A stretch of 64,000 nt of DNA, from NCBI GenBank assembly GCA_964424805.1, contig CAYRKH010000005.1, positions 1-64,000 on the forward strand. The letters run 5' to 3'. Source of the stretch: IDS-8 sp964424805 (GTDB lineage: Bacteria; Pseudomonadota; Gammaproteobacteria; Steroidobacterales; Woeseiaceae). Shown piece after piece: positions 1 through 8,369 of this stretch. Position 1 is the stretch's first letter. Every line of letters starts with the position of its first letter. The notes beneath the pieces were generated by a model. The model had not been told where the DNA came from and did not search any database. It worked only from the letters and a program-made list of their open reading frames with translations. Made by a program: the position numbers and the translations under genes.

Positions 1-2
1 GC

Positions 3-311
3 CACATCCGCACCATGCTGTCGACGTCGCTGCGCGGCGTGATCTCGCAGCAGCTCCTGCCGACCAAGCACAAGCCCGGGCGAGTCGCCGCGCTGGAGAT
101 CCTCGTCAACACCTCCGCCGTCTCCAACCTCATCCGCCAGGGCCGGCTGGACCAGCTCGAAACGGCCATGCAGAGCGGCGGCTCGGTCGGCATGCAGACC
201 ATGGATTCTGCGCTCATGGACCTCGTCGAACGCCGCTTCGTCTCGGGCAAAGAGGCCTACCAGCAGGCCAACAACAAAACCAAGTTCGCACCGATCAAGG
301 ACCAGACCTGA
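3..311 (+). CDS. pilT: Type IV pilus retraction ATPase PilT, C-terminal part (5' end outside window)
   Basis: The gene enters from the left edge already in frame; the first complete codon is at position 3 and it ends in TGA at 309-311, leaving about 102 residues. The visible part contains GVISQQLLP, then an ALEILVNT segment and LIRQGRLDQLETAMQSGG followed by GMQTMD, the usual end of PilT/PilU hexameric ATPases that power pilus retraction at the inner membrane. The SGGSVGMQTMD stretch looks more like PilT than PilU, but with the Walker motifs outside the window PilU is not excluded. Pilus-tip genes lie far to the right in the window. Confidence 0.85.
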   Translation, partial: HIRTMLSTSLRGVISQQLLPTKHKPGRVAALEILVNTSAVSNLIRQGRLDQLETAMQSGGSVGMQTMDSALMDLVERRFVSGKEAYQQANNKTKFAPIKDQT

Positions 312-316
312 CCCGC

Positions 317-340
317 GGGAGCGCGCATCGCGCGCGAGGC
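317..340 (-). repeat. GTAG-type REP-like palindrome, partial copy
   Basis: GGAGCGCGCATCGCGCGCGA is a degenerate copy, in opposite orientation, of the palindromic element found at six other places in the window. It lies directly after the pilT stop. Confidence 0.55.
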
Positions 341-388
341 GACCGCCGGTCGAATCAGCCCGCGGGTTGAAGCACGCTCGCCGCCGGG

Positions 389-416
389 GCATCGCGCGCG
401 ATGCGCGCTCCTACAG
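389..416 (+). repeat. GTAG-type REP-like palindrome
   Basis: The core GCATCGCGCGCGATGC is a perfect 16-bp palindrome followed by GCGCTCCTAC. Read on the other strand, the element begins with GTAG and then a hairpin, the layout of REP elements mobilised by RAYT (TnpA-REP) transposases. Other copies are at 317, 37954, 39433, 63383, 63424 and 63492. No RAYT gene is present in the window. Confidence 0.75.
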
Positions 417-426
417 GTTGACCGTA

Positions 427-535
427 CGCGGCGCATCGCAGGCCGGGCGCGGCGCATCGCAGACCGGCGCGGCACATCGCAGCCGGCGCGGCGCATCGCA
501 GGCCGGCGCGGGCACATTGCAGCCGGCGCGGCGGT
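427..535 (+). repeat. 20-bp tandem repeat between pilT and metG
   Basis: Five or more imperfect head-to-tail units resembling CGCGGCGCATCGCAGGCCGG begin near 427, 448, 468, 487 and 507, with a partial unit near 527. They share the GCGCATCGC word with the adjacent REP element, so the array may have grown from a REP arm. There are no spacers, so it is not a CRISPR array. I see no gene between 312 and 598. Confidence 0.7.
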
Positions 536-598
536 TGGACTTGCGCGGTCATACCGCGCATCGTGGCATAATCAAGGTCTTTCATTCGCTTGCCGTCC

Positions 599-2254
599 AT
601 GCCCGAAAACCGCCGAAAAATCCTGGTCTCCAGCGCCCTTCCCTATGCCAACGGCTCCATTCACCTGGGCCACATGGTGGAATACCTGAACTCCGACATC
701 TGGGCGCGTTTCCAGAAACTCCGGGGCCATCTCTGCACCTACGTCTGCGCGAGCGATGCGCACGGCACGCCGATCATGATCAAGGCGCGCCAGGAGAACA
801 TCCCTCCGGAGGAGCTGATCGCCCGCGTCGCGAAGGAGCAGCTTGCGGACCTCGAGGCTTTCGGCGTCGCTTTCGACAACTTCCACACGACGCATTCGCC
901 GGAGAACGAGGAGCTCGTGCAGCGCATGTACCTGGCGCTGAAGGAGGCCGGGCACATCTACACGAAGCCGGTCGAGCAGGCGTACGACGAGCAGGAGAAG
1001 ATGTTCCTGCCGGACCGCTTCGTTCGGGGCACCTGCCCGCGCTGCTCGGCCCCCGACCAGTACGGCGACGCCTGCGAGGTCTGCGGGGCGACCTACGCCC
1101 CGAACGACCTCGTCGACCCCGTGTCGGTCCTCTCCGGCACGACCCCGCTGTGGAAGGAATCGGAGCATTACTTCTTCCGGCTGAGCGCCTTCGGGGAGCG
1201 GCTGCGGACCTGGATCGAATCGGCCGGGCTGCACCCGCACATCACGAGCAAGCTCGAGGAGTGGTTCAGCGCCGGTCTCAGGGACTGGGATATCTCGCGT
1301 GATGCGCCCTACTTCGGCTTCCTGATCCCCGGCACCGAGGACAAGTACTTCTACGTCTGGCTGGACGCGCCGGTCGGTTATGCCGCCAGCTTCCTCGATC
1401 TCTGCCGGCGGCGCGACGACCTGGCGTTCGACGATTACTGGCTGCCGGGCCATGACACCGAGCTGTATCACTTTATCGGCAAGGACATCGTTTACTTCCA
1501 CACGCTGTTCTGGCCGGCGGTGCTCGAAGGCGCCGGCTTCCGCCAGCCGACGAGCGTCTTCGCCCACGGTTTCCTCACGGTCAACGGCAAGAAGATGTCG
1601 AAATCCCGCGGCACCTTCATCAACGCGCGGACCTACCTGGACCACATGGACCCGAGCTTCCTGCGCTACTACTACGCCGCGAAGCTCGGTCCCGGCATGG
1701 ACGACATCGACCTGAACCTCGAGGACTTCGTCGCGCGCGTGAACGCGGATCTCGTCGGCAAGCTGGTCAATATCGCCAGCCGCTCCGCCGGGTTCGTCAC
1801 CCGGCATTTCGACGGGCAGCTTGCAGAACAGCTCGACGACCCGGCGCTGTTCGCGGAATTCACGGCGGAATCGGAAGCGATCGCGGCCTGCTACGAGGAA
1901 CGCGAGTACTCGAAGGCCATGCGCGCCATCATGCACCTCGCCGACCGCGCCAACCGCTACATCGAAACGAAAAAGCCCTGGGCCATGGCCAGGGAAGACG
2001 GCCGGTTGGCGGAAGTGCAGGCCGTCTGCACGCAGGCACTGAACCTCTTCCGCTCCCTCGCGGTATGGCTGGAGCCGGCCGTGCCGAACATCGCCCGTGA
2101 CACGCGGAAACTCTTCGGGGAGGACTCGTGGACCTGGTCCTCGGCGTCCACGCCCCTGCTCGGCACCCGGATCGCCGCGTACGAGGCCCTGCTGGTGCGC
2201 CTGCAGCCGCAGCAGGTGGAGCAGGTTGTCGAGGCATCGCGGGGGAGCGCGTGA
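599..2254 (+). CDS. metG: Methionyl-tRNA synthetase, short form
   Basis: Charges tRNA-Met with methionine in the cytoplasm. The class I signatures are present: SIHLGH (HIGH motif, residues 22-25), two CxxC zinc-knuckle pairs in CPRC...CEVC near residues 145-162, and KKMSKSRG near residue 331. I chose the ATG at 599; an in-frame TTG lies at 590. At 551 residues the protein ends after the anticodon-binding helices and lacks the C-terminal tRNA-binding/dimerisation domain of the 677-residue E. coli enzyme. Its stop overlaps the GTG start of rsxA by 4 nt, so it is probably co-transcribed with the rsx genes. Confidence 0.96.
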   Translation: MPENRRKILVSSALPYANGSIHLGHMVEYLNSDIWARFQKLRGHLCTYVCASDAHGTPIMIKARQENIPPEELIARVAKEQLADLEAFGVAFDNFHTTHSPENEELVQRMYLALKEAGHIYTKPVEQAYDEQEKMFLPDRFVRGTCPRCSAPDQYGDACEVCGATYAPNDLVDPVSVLSGTTPLWKESEHYFFRLSAFGERLRTWIESAGLHPHITSKLEEWFSAGLRDWDISRDAPYFGFLIPGTEDKYFYVWLDAPVGYAASFLDLCRRRDDLAFDDYWLPGHDTELYHFIGKDIVYFHTLFWPAVLEGAGFRQPTSVFAHGFLTVNGKKMSKSRGTFINARTYLDHMDPSFLRYYYAAKLGPGMDDIDLNLEDFVARVNADLVGKLVNIASRSAGFVTRHFDGQLAEQLDDPALFAEFTAESEAIAACYEEREYSKAMRAIMHLADRANRYIETKKPWAMAREDGRLAEVQAVCTQALNLFRSLAVWLEPAVPNIARDTRKLFGEDSWTWSSASTPLLGTRIAAYEALLVRLQPQQVEQVVEASRGSA

Positions 2255-2832
2255 CCGATCTCTTCCTGATCCTCGTCGCGACGGTGCTGGTCAACAACTT
2301 CGTGTTGGTGCGCTTCCTCGGTCTGTGCCCGTTCATGGGCGTCTCACGGAACCTGGAAGCGGCAGTCGGCATGTCGCTCGCCACCGGTTTCGTGCTGACG
2401 CTGTCGTCGGCTTCCAGCTTCCTGTTGCACCAGTACGTGCTCGTGCCGCTGGACATCGGGTACCTGCGCACGCTCAGCTTCATCCTCGTCATTGCCGCGA
2501 GCGTGCAGTTCACGGAAATGATGGTGCGGCGCCTGAGCCCGCTGCTGCACCAGGTGCTCGGCATCTACATTCCCCTGATCGCTACGAACTGCGCGGTGCT
2601 CGGCGTCGCGCTGCTCAACGTGCAGGAGGCACACGGCTTCGTGGAATCCGTCGTCTTCGGCTTCGGCGCCTCGGTGGGCTTTGCCCTCGTGCTGGTGCTG
2701 TTCGCCTCGATCCGTGAGAAGCTGGCCGCCGCCGACATCCCGGCGCCGTTTCGCGGCACCGCCATCGCGCTCATGACGGCCGGTTTCATGTCGCTCGCGT
2801 TCATGGGTTTTTCCGGAATGGCGCGCGGTTAA
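2251..2832 (+). CDS. rsxA: Electron transport complex subunit RsxA/RnfA
   Basis: Integral inner-membrane subunit of the Rsx/Rnf complex, which moves electrons between ferredoxin and NAD and, in enterics, keeps SoxR reduced. The 193 residues equal the E. coli RsxA length. The family motif TVLVNNFVLVRFLGLCPFMG lies near the N terminus, followed by about six hydrophobic segments and IPLIATNCAVLG, which resembles the sister subunit RsxE. The GTG start at 2251 overlaps the metG stop (GTGA). Open frame continues upstream inside metG, but homology starts at this GTG. Confidence 0.95.
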   Translation: MTDLFLILVATVLVNNFVLVRFLGLCPFMGVSRNLEAAVGMSLATGFVLTLSSASSFLLHQYVLVPLDIGYLRTLSFILVIAASVQFTEMMVRRLSPLLHQVLGIYIPLIATNCAVLGVALLNVQEAHGFVESVVFGFGASVGFALVLVLFASIREKLAAADIPAPFRGTAIALMTAGFMSLAFMGFSGMARG

Positions 2833-2837
2833 CGACC

Positions 2838-3338
2838 ATGTGGATTCCCGTCCTCACCGCGGTGCTCACGATGGGCGGCATCGCGCTCGCGGCCGGGCTA
2901 CTGCTCGGAATGGTGTCGCGCCGCCTGCCGGAGCAGGGTGAGACGATGGTCGAGCAGGTCAACGAACTCCTGCCGCAGACGCAGTGCGCGCAATGCGGCT
3001 TTCCGGGTTGCCGGCCCTACGCCGCCGCCATCGTCGATAAGGACGCTCCGATCAATCTCTGCCCGCCGGGCGGGGAGGAAACGGTGCAGCGCCTCGCCGC
3101 GCTGCTCGGTCGCGAGCCGCTGCCGCTGGCCGCCGAGGACGCGCCGGCGACGGCCGTGGTCGCCGTCATCGACGAGTCTGCCTGCATTGGCTGCACCTGG
3201 TGCCGGGAAGCCTGCCCGGTGGATGCCATCAGCGGCGCCCATCGTTTCCTGCACACGGTCATCGCGCGCGAGTGCACGGGCTGCGGGCTGTGCCTGCCGC
3301 GCTGCCCGGTGGACTGCATCAGCCTGTATCCGGCATGA
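2838..3338 (+). CDS. rsxB: Electron transport complex iron-sulfur subunit RsxB/RnfB
   Basis: Ferredoxin-like subunit anchored by one N-terminal membrane helix (about residues 5-27). A CAQCGFPGCRPYA four-cysteine cluster follows near residue 55, then two 4Fe-4S ferredoxin motifs, CIGCTWCREACPVDAI and CTGCGLCLPRCPVDCI. At 166 residues it is close to the compact enteric form (about 190). It starts 5 nt after rsxA and its stop overlaps the rsxC start (ATGA). Confidence 0.95.
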   Translation: MWIPVLTAVLTMGGIALAAGLLLGMVSRRLPEQGETMVEQVNELLPQTQCAQCGFPGCRPYAAAIVDKDAPINLCPPGGEETVQRLAALLGREPLPLAAEDAPATAVVAVIDESACIGCTWCREACPVDAISGAHRFLHTVIARECTGCGLCLPRCPVDCISLYPA

Positions 3339-4876
3339 GCGCCGCGCCGACCATCGACCTCGGCAAGTGGTACGGCGGCCTGCGGCTGCCCGCCGAAAAG
3401 GAACGATCGACGGCCGGGGCCATTCGCGACATGCCCGTTCCGCCGCAGCTCGTGCTGCCGCTCACCCAGCACTCCGGCGAGCCCGCCGAGCCGGTGGTCG
3501 GCATCGGCGACAAGGTGCTCAAGGGGCAACTCGTGGCGCGTGCGGACGGCGCCTTGAGCGCCCCGGTACACGCCTCGTCGTCCGGCGAGGTGGTAGCGGT
3601 CGAGCCGTGGCCGGTATCGCGGCGCTTTGGCGACACGGCGCCGTGCATCGTAATCGAGTGCGACGGACGCGACGCCTCCGTCGACATGAGCGCCTCGGCG
3701 GTCGACTTCGAGACGATGGATTCGGAGGCGCTGCTCGAGCGCATACTCGAGGGCGGCATCGTCGGTCTCGGCGGCGCCGTGTTCCCGACCGCGCAGAAGC
3801 TCATGCAGGCGCGCAGCATGCCGCTGGACACGCTGGTCCTGAACGGCGTCGAGTGCGAACCCTACATCAGCTGCGACGACATGCTGATGCGCGAGCACAG
3901 CAACGAGGTGCTCGGCGGCGGCCGCATCCTCCTGCACGCGCTCGGCGTGAACCGCTGCCTCGTGGTCGTGGAGAGCGACAAGACGCAGGCCATACACGCG
4001 ATGTCGGAAGCGCTCGGCAACCTAGGCGACGAACGGTTCGTCCTGAAGATCGTACCGTCCATATACCCCTCCGGGGGCGAGGACCAGACGGTCCAGCTCG
4101 TAACCGGCAGGGAGGTGCCGAGCGGCGGGCTGCCGACCGACATCGGCTGCCTCGTGCAGAACGTCGGCACCGCGGCCGCCATCTGGCGCTGGATCAGCCT
4201 TGGTGAGCCGCTGATCTCACGCATCACGACCGTCACGGGAAACGGCGTCGCCGAACCCATGAACGTGCGCGCACGCCTGGGCACCGCGGTCGCCGACGTG
4301 ATCGAGTTTGCCGGCGGCTACACGCAGGACCCGGAACAACTGATCATCGGCGGACCGATGACCGGCAAGTCCATCAGCACCGACCGCGTGCCGCTGGTGA
4401 AAGCGACCAACTGTGTGCTCGTGGTGGCGCACGCGGAGCAGCGCGAGGAGGAAAAGACCTGCATCCGCTGCGGCGAGTGCGCGGAAGTCTGCCCGGTCGT
4501 GCTGCAGCCGCAGGAGCTCTACTGGTTCGCCTGTGCGGACAACGAGAGCAAGCTCCGGGCGCTGGGCCTGCGCGACTGTATCGAGTGCGGCTGCTGCGAT
4601 CTCGTGTGCCCGAGCCAGATACCGCTGACGGCGTATTTCCGCCGGGCGAAAGCGCGTATTCTCGAGCTGGCGGCCGAGAAGGAGCGTGCCGAGCGCGCCC
4701 GCCGGCGCTTCGAATCGCGCACCGAGCGATTGGACATCGAAGAGCGGAAGCGGCGGGATGAACTGGCGCAGCAGAAACGCTCCGCGATCAGGGCCGGCCC
4801 TGAGGATATCCAGGCCATGGTGCGGCGCTCGCGCGAGAAGCATCGCCGGACGAAACCGCCCGACGACGAGGCCTGA
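3335..4876 (+). CDS. rsxC: Electron transport complex subunit RsxC/RnfC
   Basis: Peripheral subunit that binds NAD(H) and FMN and passes electrons to the membrane subunits. I see the GIVGLGGAVFPTAQK glycine-rich loop, then LNGVECEPYI, YPSGGEDQ and, near the C terminus, two 4Fe-4S motifs (CIRCGECAEVCP and CIECGCCDLVCP). The C-terminal 70 residues are highly charged and probably coiled. At 513 residues it is shorter than E. coli RsxC (740), which carries a long Ala/Lys-rich tail. The ATG at 3335 overlaps the rsxB stop. Confidence 0.95.
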   Translation: MSAAPTIDLGKWYGGLRLPAEKERSTAGAIRDMPVPPQLVLPLTQHSGEPAEPVVGIGDKVLKGQLVARADGALSAPVHASSSGEVVAVEPWPVSRRFGDTAPCIVIECDGRDASVDMSASAVDFETMDSEALLERILEGGIVGLGGAVFPTAQKLMQARSMPLDTLVLNGVECEPYISCDDMLMREHSNEVLGGGRILLHALGVNRCLVVVESDKTQAIHAMSEALGNLGDERFVLKIVPSIYPSGGEDQTVQLVTGREVPSGGLPTDIGCLVQNVGTAAAIWRWISLGEPLISRITTVTGNGVAEPMNVRARLGTAVADVIEFAGGYTQDPEQLIIGGPMTGKSISTDRVPLVKATNCVLVVAHAEQREEEKTCIRCGECAEVCPVVLQPQELYWFACADNESKLRALGLRDCIECGCCDLVCPSQIPLTAYFRRAKARILELAAEKERAERARRRFESRTERLDIEERKRRDELAQQKRSAIRAGPEDIQAMVRRSREKHRRTKPPDDEA

Positions 4877-4881
4877 GCGGG

Positions 4882-5937
4882 GTGGAGTTCAAGCGCCGCG
4901 AAGCGCCCTACGGCAAGCCGCCGAACAACGTCGGCAGGACGATGCGCCAGGTGCTGTACGCGCTCGTTCCCGCCGCACTCGCCTACGTCTGGTTCTTCGG
5001 CCCGGGATTCATCCTCAACCTGTTTTTCGCCGCCCTCTTCTGCGCCGCCGGCGAGGCGATCATGCGGCGCCTGCGCCACAAGCCCGTCGAACCTGCACTG
5101 CTCGATTTCAGCGCCATGGTGACGGCAACCCTGCTCGCCTTTTCGCTGCCGCCCCTGACCCCCTGGTGGGTAACCGGGACCGCCGCGCTGTTCGCCGTCG
5201 TCGGCGCGAAGCACCTGTACGGCGGCCTCGGTTACAACGTGTTCAACCCGGCCATGGCCGGCTACGTCGTCGCGCTCGTGGCGTTCCCGGCGTACACGAG
5301 CATGTGGCCCGCGCCTCGCATCGGCGACATCGACTACCACTACATGACCTTCTACGAGACGGCACGCTACACGCTGACCGGGGCGTTTCCCGACTACCTG
5401 GGCTGGGACGGCATCACGCGCGCTACCCCGCTCACCACGCTGAAAACGCAGATCGCGGGGATGCAGAGTTTCCGCGAGATGTACAGCAACCCGCTGATGG
5501 GCGACTTCGGCGGCCGCGGCTGGGAATGGATCGGCAACTTCATCGCCGCCGGCGGCGGCTGGCTCATGCTGCGCAAGGTCATCCGCTGGCACATCCCGGC
5601 CGGCGTCCTCGCCGGCGTGCTGCTGCCCTCCGGGCTCGTATACCTCATCGGCAGCGGCGTGCACCCGGGCCCCGGCTTCCACCTGTTCAGCGGGGGCACG
5701 ATCCTGTGCGCCTTCTTCATCGCCACCGATCCCATCACCGCCGCCACGAGCCCGCGGGGCCGGCTCCTGTACGGATTCGGCATCGGGCTCCTGATTTACG
5801 CGATCCGGCGCTGGGGCAGTTACGCCGACGGCGTGGCATTCGCCGTGCTGCTGATGAACATGGCGGCGCCGGCGATCGATCACCTGACGCGGCCGCGCAT
5901 CATCGGCCACGGCCGATACGAGAAGGGCAGCCCGTGA
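4882..5937 (+). CDS. rsxD: Electron transport complex flavoprotein RsxD/RnfD
   Basis: Membrane subunit (351 residues, about 9 hydrophobic segments) related to NqrB and carrying a covalent FMN. The flavinylation site is DGITRATPL, where Thr182 is the expected attachment residue; E. coli has SQAT at this place, so the arginine falls at a tolerated position. Further family motifs are LYGGLGYNVFNPAM and TDPITAATSPRGR. The start is GTG at 4882, 5 nt after rsxC; the stop overlaps the GTG of rsxG. Confidence 0.94.
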   Translation: MEFKRREAPYGKPPNNVGRTMRQVLYALVPAALAYVWFFGPGFILNLFFAALFCAAGEAIMRRLRHKPVEPALLDFSAMVTATLLAFSLPPLTPWWVTGTAALFAVVGAKHLYGGLGYNVFNPAMAGYVVALVAFPAYTSMWPAPRIGDIDYHYMTFYETARYTLTGAFPDYLGWDGITRATPLTTLKTQIAGMQSFREMYSNPLMGDFGGRGWEWIGNFIAAGGGWLMLRKVIRWHIPAGVLAGVLLPSGLVYLIGSGVHPGPGFHLFSGGTILCAFFIATDPITAATSPRGRLLYGFGIGLLIYAIRRWGSYADGVAFAVLLMNMAAPAIDHLTRPRIIGHGRYEKGSP

Positions 5938-6584
5938 CGGACCACGGCAGTCCCGGAATCTGGCGCAGCGGACTCACCCTGGGTATCCTGGCCGCGGTTT
6001 GCAGCGCGCTGGTGGCGGTTACCTGGCACCTGACGGCGCCGCGCATCGCCGCGAACGAGCAGGCGGCGCTGGAGCAGAGCCTCGAGCCGACCCTGTCGGG
6101 CGTGTTCTTCGACAACGTCGCGACCGAATCGCTGCTCGTCATCCCCCCGCCGCACGAGCTGCCGGGAACGGAAGCGGTGCCCGTCTATCGCGTTTACTCC
6201 GAGAAGGCGCCGGTCGCGGCGGTATTCGTGGTCAGCGAACCCGGGGGATATGCGGGTCCCATCAAGCTCCTGATCGGCATCGAGTACTCGGGCGAGGTCA
6301 CCGGCGTGCGAGTGCTCGCGCACCGGGAAACGCCGGGACTGGGCGACCTGATCGAAGCGTCGAAGACCAACTGGCTGCAGCAGTTCCCCGACACTTCGCT
6401 CACCGCGCCACCGCGCGAGAAGTGGGCCGTAAAGCGCGACGGCGGCGACTTCGACCAGATCACCGGCGCGACCGTCACCACGCGCGCGGTCGTGCGAGCC
6501 GTCAAGCAGACGTTGGTATACTTCGAGAACAACCGCGACGAGATATTCGAAGCGGCGGGCGAGGAATCGAAGGAGGCCGAGTGA
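5934..6584 (+). CDS. rsxG: Electron transport complex flavoprotein RsxG/RnfG
   Basis: Single-span subunit with a periplasmic FMN-binding domain. The N-terminal helix covers about residues 13-32. The covalent FMN motif TGAT is at residues 177-180 (DQITGATVTT), with Thr180 as the attachment residue. HRETPGLGD is another family hallmark. The protein has 216 residues, close to the usual 200-210. The GTG start (5934) and the stop both overlap neighbouring genes by 4 nt. Confidence 0.94.
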   Translation: MTDHGSPGIWRSGLTLGILAAVCSALVAVTWHLTAPRIAANEQAALEQSLEPTLSGVFFDNVATESLLVIPPPHELPGTEAVPVYRVYSEKAPVAAVFVVSEPGGYAGPIKLLIGIEYSGEVTGVRVLAHRETPGLGDLIEASKTNWLQQFPDTSLTAPPREKWAVKRDGGDFDQITGATVTTRAVVRAVKQTLVYFENNRDEIFEAAGEESKEAE

Positions 6585-7249
6585 ACGCGAACCGCAGCAC
6601 GGGAGGGATCCTGTCCTCCGGCCTGTGGGACGACAACCCGGGCCTCGTGCAGCTGCTGGGGCTGTGTCCGCTGCTGGCCGTCACCACGAGCTTCGTGAAC
6701 GGCCTGGGACTCGGGCTCGCAACCACGCTCGTGCTGACCTGCTCCAACCTGCTCGTCTCGGCCAGCCGGCGCTGGATCATCAGCGAAATCCGCATCCCGA
6801 TCTACGTCCTGATCATCGCGAGCCTGGTCACCTGCATCGAGCTGCTGTTCAAGGCCTTTTTCCCGGCGCTGGACGATTCGCTCGGCATTTTCATCCCGTT
6901 GATCGTGACGAACTGCGCGGTCACCGCCCGCGCGGAGCTCTTCGCCTCGCGCAACCCGATCGTGCCGAGCATCACCGACGGGTTCGCGATGGGGCTCGGG
7001 TTCGCGCTGCTGCTGATGGCGATCGGCACGTTTCGCGAGCTGCTCGGGCACGGCACGGTGTTCTACCGGCTCGACATGCTGTTCGGCGGCGAGCCCTTCC
7101 GCGGGCTGATGATCACCGACGGCGGTTTCCTGCTGGCGATCCTGCCGCCGGGCGCCTTCTTCAGCCTTGCCCTCGCCGTGGCGGGCAAGAACGCGCTGGA
7201 CCGGCGGCGCCGGCAGCACGTCGGCGCCATCGCGCGGCAATCGATCTAG
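6581..7249 (+). CDS. rsxE: Electron transport complex subunit RsxE/RnfE
   Basis: Integral membrane subunit, paralogous to RsxA. GLVQLLGLCPLLAV is near the N terminus and IPLIVTNCAV in the middle, followed by DGFAMGLGFALLL. It has 222 residues and about six hydrophobic segments, as in E. coli. The GTG at 6581 overlaps the rsxG stop. The gene order A-B-C-D-G-E is the canonical one, followed by nth as in E. coli. Confidence 0.95.
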   Translation: MNANRSTGGILSSGLWDDNPGLVQLLGLCPLLAVTTSFVNGLGLGLATTLVLTCSNLLVSASRRWIISEIRIPIYVLIIASLVTCIELLFKAFFPALDDSLGIFIPLIVTNCAVTARAELFASRNPIVPSITDGFAMGLGFALLLMAIGTFRELLGHGTVFYRLDMLFGGEPFRGLMITDGGFLLAILPPGAFFSLALAVAGKNALDRRRRQHVGAIARQSI

Positions 7250-7254
7250 TTCCG

Positions 7255-7947
7255 TTGAACAACGAAAAACGCAGCGCGATTTTCCGCCGGTTCCGGGAGG
7301 CGAACCCGCACCCCGACACCGAGCTCGTGTACTCGACGCCCTTCGAGCTGCTCGTCTCGGTGATTCTCTCGGCGCAGGCGACGGACGTCGGCGTCAACAA
7401 GGCGACCGCGCGGCTGTACCCGGTCGCCAACACGCCCGCGGCCATCCTCGCGCTCGGGGTCGACGGGCTGAAGGATTACATCCGCACGATCGGGCTTTTC
7501 AACAGCAAGGCCGAGAACATCATCAAGACCTGCCGCCTGCTCCTGGAGCAACACGGCGGCGACGTGCCGAGGACGCGCGAGGAGCTGGAAAAACTGCCCG
7601 GAGTCGGCCGCAAGACGGCCAACGTGATCCTCAACACGGCGTTCGGCGAACCGACGATTGCCGTCGACACGCACATCTTCCGGGTGGCGAACCGCACGGG
7701 GCTCGCGAAAGGCAAGACACCCCTGGAAGTCGAAAAGCGGCTGCTGAAGACGACGCCCGAGGAGTTCCGCAAGGACGCGCACCACTGGCTGATCCTGCAC
7801 GGCCGTTACGTCTGCAAGGCCCGCCGGCCGGAATGCTACCGCTGCCTGATCGTCGACCTGTGCGAGTACCGCCCGAAGACCCCTGCCCCGCCCGACGTGC
7901 CGGGCGGCGCCGGAACAAAGCCGCGGCGGAGGCGCGCCGTCACGTGA
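7255..7947 (+). CDS. nth: Endonuclease III
   Basis: Base-excision repair DNA glycosylase/AP lyase for oxidised pyrimidines. The helix-hairpin-helix LPGVGRKTANV carries catalytic Lys120, and VDTH carries Asp138, both at the E. coli numbers when the TTG at 7255 is used. The 4Fe-4S loop C-x6-C-x2-C-x5-C is at the C terminus, followed by an extra 20-residue basic tail. The TTG is chosen because LNNEKRSAIF aligns with the start of E. coli Nth and no ATG or GTG is better placed. It follows rsxE by 5 nt. Confidence 0.95.
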   Translation: MNNEKRSAIFRRFREANPHPDTELVYSTPFELLVSVILSAQATDVGVNKATARLYPVANTPAAILALGVDGLKDYIRTIGLFNSKAENIIKTCRLLLEQHGGDVPRTREELEKLPGVGRKTANVILNTAFGEPTIAVDTHIFRVANRTGLAKGKTPLEVEKRLLKTTPEEFRKDAHHWLILHGRYVCKARRPECYRCLIVDLCEYRPKTPAPPDVPGGAGTKPRRRRAVT

Positions 7948-8369
7948 TCTTCGGCCGGGACAGGACGGAACTGCGGCAGATGTACGGCAATGCCTGGCGC
8001 AAGCACCGGGCCGGCGACGTGCTCAGCCCGCTGGAAGCCCAGATCGTCGCGGTGATCCAGGATCACCCGGAGTACCAGGCCGCGGTGCTGGACGAGGACC
8101 TCGAGCGCGCGTACACGCCCGACGAAGGCGGCACCAACCCGTTCCTGCACATGGGGCTGCACCTCGCGCTGCGCGACCAGGTCGCGACGGACCGGCCGCC
8201 CGGCATCCGCGACGTGTTCGCAAAACTCGCCGCGCGGGCCGGCGACCGCCTGGTCGCCGAGCACCGCGCGATCGATTGCCTGGCGGAGACGCTCTGGGAA
8301 GCCCAGCGCGCAGGCGCCCTTCCGGACGAGCAGGCGTACCTCGAGAAGCTCCGCCGCCTGGCGGGCTAA
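7944..8369 (+). CDS. DUF1841 family protein
   Basis: A 141-residue soluble protein. I recognise the DUF1841 pattern: an N-terminal FGRDRTELRQMYGNAWRKH segment, a central NPFLHMGLHLALRDQ and a helical C terminus. The family's function is unknown to me. The GTG start overlaps the nth stop by 4 nt (GTGA), so it is probably translationally coupled to nth at the end of the metG-rsx unit. Its stop overlaps the stop of the convergent PEP-CTERM gene by 4 nt. Confidence 0.85.
   Translation: MIFGRDRTELRQMYGNAWRKHRAGDVLSPLEAQIVAVIQDHPEYQAAVLDEDLERAYTPDEGGTNPFLHMGLHLALRDQVATDRPPGIRDVFAKLAARAGDRLVAEHRAIDCLAETLWEAQRAGALPDEQAYLEKLRRLAG

Noticed and set aside
427..535. Short tandem repeats upstream of metG as a small CRISPR
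   Set aside because: The 20-bp units are directly adjacent with no spacers.
367..1302. A 311-codon frame reading through the REP region into metG on the + strand
   Set aside because: It overlaps metG in another frame, is Arg/Ala/Gly-rich and has no recognisable domain.
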